Source: Deltaproteobacteria bacterium
GTDB taxonomy: Bacteria > Desulfobacterota > Desulfobacteria > Desulfobacterales > C00003060
Assembly (NCBI GenBank): GCA_019309815.1
Contig: JAFDFO010000075.1
Coordinates: 1-10,138, forward strand
DNA: 10,138 bases
Direction: 5' to 3'
The first letter of the stretch is position 1; each line of letters begins with the position of its first letter. This document shows, piece by piece, positions 6,510 to 10,138 of this stretch. Below the pieces are notes generated by a model that was given only the letters and a program-made list of their open reading frames with translations, made no database searches and was not told the DNA's origin. Position numbers and translations under genes: made by a program.

Positions 6510-6914
6510 ATGGATAGATTTGAACCGAAGATTATAGGTTTTCTGTGTAACTGGTGTGCTTACGAGGGCGCAGATGCTGCCGGCAGGGCGCGGAAGCCGT
6601 ATCCTGCAAACCTGAGGATCATAAGGGTTTTGTGCAGCGGCAGGACTGATCCCCAGTTTGTTATGGAGGCCTTCAAGGAAGGCGCTGACGGAGTCCTTAT
6701 ATTGGGATGTCATCCGGGTGACTGCCATTACAAGGAGGGTAATCTTCAGACCCTGAAAAGGTACACAATGCTGAAGAGGATACTTCCACAGTTTGGCATT
6801 GAGGGGGAACGGTTTCAGCTTGACTGGATCTCAGCCAGTGAGCGAGACAAGTTTGTTGAGGTTGTTTCGAATATGGTTGAGAAAGTGCGAGAGCTTGGGC
6901 CATTGAAAGGCTGA
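6510..6914 (+). CDS. mvhD: Methyl-viologen-reducing hydrogenase delta subunit (MvhD), [2Fe-2S] electron carrier
   Basis: This 134-residue cytoplasmic protein matches MvhD, which carries electrons from the MvhAG hydrogenase to HdrA. Visible family features are FLCNWCAYEGAD near 11-22 (C13, C16), RVLCSGR near 39-45 (C42), and LILGCHPGDCHY near 63-74 (C67, C72), the five cysteines expected around its [2Fe-2S] centre. Length is normal for a stand-alone subunit; in some organisms this domain is fused to HdrA. The ATG at 6510 is fixed by an in-frame TAG at 6501-6503. No good ribosome binding site precedes it, which is odd for such a conserved gene. It lies between hdrA (303-base gap) and mvhG (265-base gap), each gap filled by repeats. 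All five positions are Cys codons, so this is not a selenocysteine variant. Confidence 0.94.
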   Translation: MDRFEPKIIGFLCNWCAYEGADAAGRARKPYPANLRIIRVLCSGRTDPQFVMEAFKEGADGVLILGCHPGDCHYKEGNLQTLKRYTMLKRILPQFGIEGERFQLDWISASERDKFVEVVSNMVEKVRELGPLKG

Positions 6915-7157
6915 TGCGTGATATGGGATGTGAGATGCGTGATGTGGGGGCGTGGATTTCTTATCCGCCTTCGCCAAAGACCACGGGCTTGCCGGTGGAT
7001 GAATGCGCAAACAATCAACATGCTACGGCGCGATGTCGCCCCGAAGCTGAGGCGGATAACCGCGTCGTAGCCGAAGGCGAAGACGGGTACTTTAGTGGGA
7101 CCACGGGTTTACCCGTGGGGCTCCATCTCATATCCCATGTCGCATATCCCACATCGG
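6913..7157. repeat. Composite palindromic repeat element between mvhD and mvhG
   Basis: The outer arms 6920-6937 and 7124-7141 are inverted copies matching at 16 of 18 bases. Inside are TTATCCGCCT (6961-6970) with AGGCGGATAA (7050-7059), and CTTCGCC (6969-6975) with GGCGAAG (7076-7082). A perfect palindrome CCACGGGTTTACCCGTGG lies at 7101-7118, with an imperfect copy near 6980-6997. A direct repeat GATGCGTGAT-R-TGGG occurs at 6913-6927 and 6934-6948, so the element overlaps the mvhD stop. It looks inserted: mvhD and mvhG are usually close neighbours. No transposase is seen, and the open frames across it are repeat-only. Confidence 0.7.
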
Positions 7158-7179
7158 ACCATTTAGGGCTTTTGAACAC

Positions 7180-8148
7180 ATGACGTCTAAAAAGAAGATA
7201 GCGTTGTACTGGTGTTCCAGTTGTGGCGGCTGTGAGGAATCGGTCCTCGATTTGGCCGAAGACATCCTGATGGTCGCCGAGAAGGCCGACATCGTATTTT
7301 GGCCAATCGCCCTGGATTTTAAATACAAGGACGTTGAAGCTCTCGATGATCGAGAGATTGCGGTGACCTTGATCAACGGGTGCATCAGGATGGACGAACA
7401 CGAGGAGAAGGTCAGGCTCCTGAGAAAGAAATCAGAAGTGCTCATGGCCCATGGAAGTTGTGCACACCTTGGTGGCCTATACGGTCTGGGAAATTTCTTT
7501 GAACGCCAAGACTTATTGGATCGTTCATACAAGGAAGTGCCTACCATGAACAACCCTGACGGGACGTTGCCGCAATCCCAAACCATGGAATCCGGCAGGG
7601 AATTGAAGCTTGCGGGTTTCCAGGATCGTGTCAGGGCCCTGAACCAGGTAGCCGATGTCGACTATTACATCCCGGGATGTCCTCCGACCCCTGAACTGAT
7701 TAAAGACGCAATCGTCATGACCCTGGAAGGAAGGCTTCCTCCAAAGGGAAGCGTATTGGCGGATACGAAAGCCCTTTGTGACACGTGCCCTCGCAGAGAT
7801 AGCAGGCCTGAAAAATTGCGCATCAAAGCTTTCAAAAGACTTCATCAAACAGTGTGGGACCCGGCAAGGTGTTTCCTGGACCAGGGGCTCATCTGCCTTG
7901 GCCCTGCGACGAGAGGGGGCTGCCGGGGAAGATGCATCCAGGCGAACATGCCTTGTCGAGGCTGCTTCGGCCCGACGGATCATGTAGCGGACCAGGGGGC
8001 CAAATCCTTGTCTTTTCTGGCATCCATGATCGATTCAACGGACGAGCAGGAATTGGAGAGAATCATGGATTCCATTCCTGACCCTGCTGGTCTATTCTAC
8101 CGGTATAGCCTTCCTACATCTATGTTGAAGGGAAAGGTTTCCAAATAG
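7180..8148 (+). CDS. mvhG: [NiFe] hydrogenase small subunit, MvhG type (group 3c-like)
   Basis: The electron-transfer subunit of a cytoplasmic non-F420-reducing [NiFe] hydrogenase, 322 residues. Proximal cluster cysteines are in CSSCGGCE (C12, C15, C18), HGSCAH (C94) and IPGCPPTPE (C167). The C-terminal part carries further cluster ligands in CDTCPRR (C200, C203), C231, C239, and the run of cysteines C248, C252, C259 and C262. These would bind the additional [4Fe-4S] clusters typical of group 3 small subunits. There is no twin-arginine signal peptide, which separates it from membrane or periplasmic group 1 enzymes. The ATG at 7180 has only a weak AGGG 11 bases upstream, and the leader falls just beyond the repeat element. 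The stop is 5 bases before mvhA, so the two are cotranscribed. Subgroup 3c is inferred from the mvhD and hdrA neighbours. Confidence 0.94.
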   Translation: MTSKKKIALYWCSSCGGCEESVLDLAEDILMVAEKADIVFWPIALDFKYKDVEALDDREIAVTLINGCIRMDEHEEKVRLLRKKSEVLMAHGSCAHLGGLYGLGNFFERQDLLDRSYKEVPTMNNPDGTLPQSQTMESGRELKLAGFQDRVRALNQVADVDYYIPGCPPTPELIKDAIVMTLEGRLPPKGSVLADTKALCDTCPRRDSRPEKLRIKAFKRLHQTVWDPARCFLDQGLICLGPATRGGCRGRCIQANMPCRGCFGPTDHVADQGAKSLSFLASMIDSTDEQELERIMDSIPDPAGLFYRYSLPTSMLKGKVSK

Positions 8149-8153
8149 AGCCA

Positions 8154-9626
8154 ATGAGCAAACGCATTACCATAGACCCCATAACGAGACTTGAAGGGCA
8201 CGGGAAAATCGAAATCTTTCTTGACGACAAGGGAGACGTGGAACGAGCCTATTTGCAGGTGCCGGACTTCAAGGGATTTGAGAAGTTCTGTGAAGGTAGG
8301 CCCGCAGAAGAGATGCCCGTGATCACGCAAAAGATCTGTGGCGTATGTCCTACGGCCCACCATACCGCGTCATGCAAAGCACTGGATGATCTGTTCAAGG
8401 TGGACCCCCCCCCGGCGGCAAGCAAAATCAGAGAGCTGATGTATAATGCGTTCATCTTTGAGGACCATCTTCTGCATTTTTTTATTCTGGGAGGACCTGA
8501 CCTGATTGTTGGTCCGGATGCACCGGTCGACGAGAGAAACGTTTTTGGCCTCATAGGTAAACTGGGCGTTGAGATCGGGAAAAAGGTAATTGATATCCGG
8601 AACAGGGTGAGAGGCGTGAATGCTGCAATCAGCGGGAGCTCTCTTTATCCCGTTTGCGGACTTCCCGGCGGCGTTTCAAAAGCGCTGACTGAAGAAGAAA
8701 GAGCAGAAATACAGGTTGTTGCAGGAGATGCCATTGAATTTGCCGAGTTTGCATTGAAGGTATTTCATGACAAGGTTCTTGCCAATGATACATTTGCTGA
8801 TCTAATGACCGGTGACATCTTCTTTCATGACACCTACTATATGGGTATGGTGGACGAGAGTAACAGGGTCAACTTCTATGACGGTAGAGTCAGAGTGGTT
8901 GATCCTGACGGGAACGAACTTGTAAAATTTGATGCAAAGGACTACTTAACACATCTGGAGGAACGCGTTGAGCCCTGGAGCTACCTCAAAACACTCTACT
9001 TGAAAAATGTAGGCTGGCAGGGATTTGTTTCCGGCAAGGATAGCGGCGTTTACAGGGTCGGTCCCCTTGCCCGCCTTAATGTCTCCGAAGGGATGGCCAC
9101 ACCTTTAGCTCAGGCAGAACGAGAGAAGTTTTTTGATGTATTGGGAGGAAGGCCTGTTCACAACACATTGGCCTACCACTGGGCCAGGCTGATCGAGGTC
9201 TTATATGCAGCAGAAAGAATGGGCGAGCTTGCCCGAGATGAGGAGCTCACCAGCCCGAACGTCAGGAATCTTCCCAAAGAAATCCCGGAAGAAGGCTTCG
9301 GGGTGTGTGAGGCCCCGCGGGGGACGCTGTTTCATCATTACACAACCGACGGGCAGGGCATGATAGAAAAACTGAGCCTGCTGGTTGCCACGCAGAACAG
9401 CGCTGCGGCTATCTGCATGTCGATTGAAAAGGCTGCTCGGGCCTTCATAAAAGGTGGTCGTGTTTCTGATGCGATACTCAACATGATAGAGATGGCGTTT
9501 CGTGCCTATGATCCGTGCCTTGCGTGTGCTACGCACTGTCTCACCGGCAGGAAGCCCGGGATGGTGTATCTCTATGACAAAGACAAGCAATTGATAAGGG
9601 TCATTGAACCACAGACTCTGAAATAA
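8154..9626 (+). CDS. mvhA: [NiFe] hydrogenase large (catalytic) subunit, MvhA type (group 3c-like)
   Basis: The catalytic subunit that splits or forms H2. Its 490 residues begin with TIDPITRLEGHGKIE (the RxEGH motif), followed by the L1 motif QKICGVCPTAHH with C62 and C65, and end with the L2 motif DPCLACATH with C455 and C458; these four cysteines hold the Ni-Fe centre. The first L2 position is a Cys codon, so this is not the selenocysteine form. A 29-residue tail after His461, starting CLTGRKPG, should be removed by a maturation endopeptidase, whose gene is not in the window. A run of nine C bases at 8405-8413 encodes part of DPPPAA and is a slippage-prone spot, but the frame is intact. The gene starts 5 bases after mvhG and is followed 12 bases later by the TusA-like gene. 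Confidence 0.95.
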   Translation: MSKRITIDPITRLEGHGKIEIFLDDKGDVERAYLQVPDFKGFEKFCEGRPAEEMPVITQKICGVCPTAHHTASCKALDDLFKVDPPPAASKIRELMYNAFIFEDHLLHFFILGGPDLIVGPDAPVDERNVFGLIGKLGVEIGKKVIDIRNRVRGVNAAISGSSLYPVCGLPGGVSKALTEEERAEIQVVAGDAIEFAEFALKVFHDKVLANDTFADLMTGDIFFHDTYYMGMVDESNRVNFYDGRVRVVDPDGNELVKFDAKDYLTHLEERVEPWSYLKTLYLKNVGWQGFVSGKDSGVYRVGPLARLNVSEGMATPLAQAEREKFFDVLGGRPVHNTLAYHWARLIEVLYAAERMGELARDEELTSPNVRNLPKEIPEEGFGVCEAPRGTLFHHYTTDGQGMIEKLSLLVATQNSAAAICMSIEKAARAFIKGGRVSDAILNMIEMAFRAYDPCLACATHCLTGRKPGMVYLYDKDKQLIRVIEPQTLK

Positions 9627-9638
9627 GGAGATACGGCA

Positions 9639-9827
9639 ATGGCAGTAGAAGTTTTGGATACTCTTGGACTCAAGTGCCCTCAGCCGATTTTAAAGATAGC
9701 TGTTCGGGCTCCGGACATGCAGCCGGGTGACATCTTGGAGGTGTTGGGAGACTGCCCAACCTTTGAAAAAGACGTCCGCACCTGGTGTGAGCGGCTGGGG
9801 AAAGTCTTCCTTTCCGTAAAGGAATGA
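9639..9827 (+). CDS. TusA-family sulfur carrier protein
   Basis: A 62-residue cytoplasmic protein with the TusA/SirA fold pattern: LDTLGLKCPQPILK at 6-19 contains the CPxP motif with the persulfide-bearing Cys13, then PGDILEVLGDC and WCERLGK complete the short alpha/beta domain. Beyond Cys13 it has Cys39 (GDCPTFEKD) and Cys50 (TWC), positions not needed in the canonical tRNA-thiolation TusA. This points to a different subfamily whose substrate I cannot name. The start is secure: TAAGGAG overlaps the mvhA stop with 8 bases to the ATG. Being 12 bases after mvhA, it is almost certainly in the hydrogenase operon, which suggests a link between sulfur transfer and the HdrA-hydrogenase complex; that link is inference. 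The symbol is left empty because orthology to E. coli TusA is uncertain. Confidence 0.88.
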   Translation: MAVEVLDTLGLKCPQPILKIAVRAPDMQPGDILEVLGDCPTFEKDVRTWCERLGKVFLSVKE

Positions 9828-9928
9828 ATGTACGTGGCGGGGCTGTCCACAGGTTGTAGGATAGCGCATGCGTCAAGCGTGCAGAGCCGGCCATAAAAGG
9901 AACGCTTTTGCTGTAAGGGGTTTTGGGA

Positions 9929-10138
9929 ATGAACGAGAAGGTGAAATGCTGGGAGTTCTTTGAATGTGAAGAGAAAGAATGCCCGGTCTTAGTATCAAAG
10001 GAGTGGCGTTGCTGGCTCGTTTCCGGGACACACTGCCGGGATGAGATCCAGGGCCAGTTCCTGGAAAAGATAGAAATGTGCCTCGAATGCGAGCCATTCA
10101 AGAATAACGTTGATCTCGGTTCCTTAGAAGAGACGCTA
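9929..10138 (+). CDS. Cys/Trp-rich protein of the two-CW type, N-terminal part (runs off the window)
   Basis: An open frame of 70 codons starts at ATG 9929, preceded by AAGGGG at 9915-9920 with 8 bases of spacing, and is still open at the end of the window. The translation has two CW dipeptides (KCWEFFEC at 6-13 and RCWLVSGTHC at 27-36) plus ECP (C18) and MCLEC (C51, C54), giving seven cysteines (7, 13, 18, 28, 36, 51, 54). I recognise this layout as the small 'two-CW' module found in anaerobes such as deltaproteobacteria, sometimes at the front of sensor or signalling proteins; it probably binds metal or an Fe-S centre, but the function is not established. The 101-base gap after the TusA-like gene holds no visible terminator, so it could belong to the same transcript. 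Confidence 0.75.
   Translation, partial: MNEKVKCWEFFECEEKECPVLVSKEWRCWLVSGTHCRDEIQGQFLEKIEMCLECEPFKNNVDLGSLEETL

Noticed and set aside
6914..7183. 89-codon plus-strand frame between mvhD and mvhG
   Set aside because: It consists almost entirely of the palindromic repeat element and resembles no protein family.
8154..9626. Selenocysteine form of the hydrogenase
   Set aside because: Both L1 and L2 nickel ligand positions are ordinary Cys codons and no in-frame TGA interrupts the gene; MvhD and HdrA also use Cys.

Overview
The window looks like chromosomal DNA of an anaerobic bacterium, most likely a Desulfobacterota (deltaproteobacterial) lineage. This is inferred from gene content: an HdrA/MvhDGA (heterodisulfide reductase A / non-F420 [NiFe] hydrogenase) cluster, a TusA-like protein with extra cysteines, a cysteine-rich 'two-CW' type N-terminus, a LivF tail, and gene gaps full of palindromic repeats. 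No 16S rRNA or other taxonomic marker is present.

Layout. (1) Positions 1-116 hold the 3' end of livF on the plus strand. (2) Positions 117-467 are a repeat-rich gap with three distinct repeat structures. (3) On the minus strand, a nicotinamidase-like gene (start near 2862) is followed 50 bases later by nicotinate phosphoribosyltransferase. Together they would convert nicotinamide to nicotinate and then to nicotinate mononucleotide (Preiss-Handler salvage to NAD). The second gene carries an apparent one-base frameshift: its last ~54 codons, which fit the family, continue in another frame down to 468. (4) Positions 2863-3154 are a divergent regulatory region with candidate promoters both ways, an FNR-like half-palindrome and a hairpin touching the ribosome binding site. 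(5) A Crp/Fnr-family regulator lies at 3155-3835. (6) From 4245 to 9827 lies a plus-strand redox cluster: hdrA, mvhD, mvhG, mvhA and a tusA-like gene. (7) The window ends inside a small Cys/Trp-rich protein at 9929.

How the genes work together. MvhA (NiFe site) and MvhG (Fe-S relay) would oxidise or produce H2. MvhD ([2Fe-2S]) would pass electrons to HdrA, whose FAD is the known site of flavin-based electron bifurcation in homologues. The usual partners HdrB and HdrC are not in the window, so the second electron acceptor is unknown here. The TusA-like gene follows mvhA closely with a strong ribosome binding site and hints at a sulfur-linked partner. The Crp/Fnr-type gene just upstream is a plausible regulator, but this is unproven.

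The most notable observations are the pncB frameshift, the hdrA-mvhDGA-tusA arrangement without hdrBC, and the repeat elements in the three widest gaps of the redox cluster (upstream of hdrA, mvhD and mvhG), one of which appears to border the candidate hdrA promoter. I see no CRISPR array, tRNA, rRNA, transposase or clearly new system.
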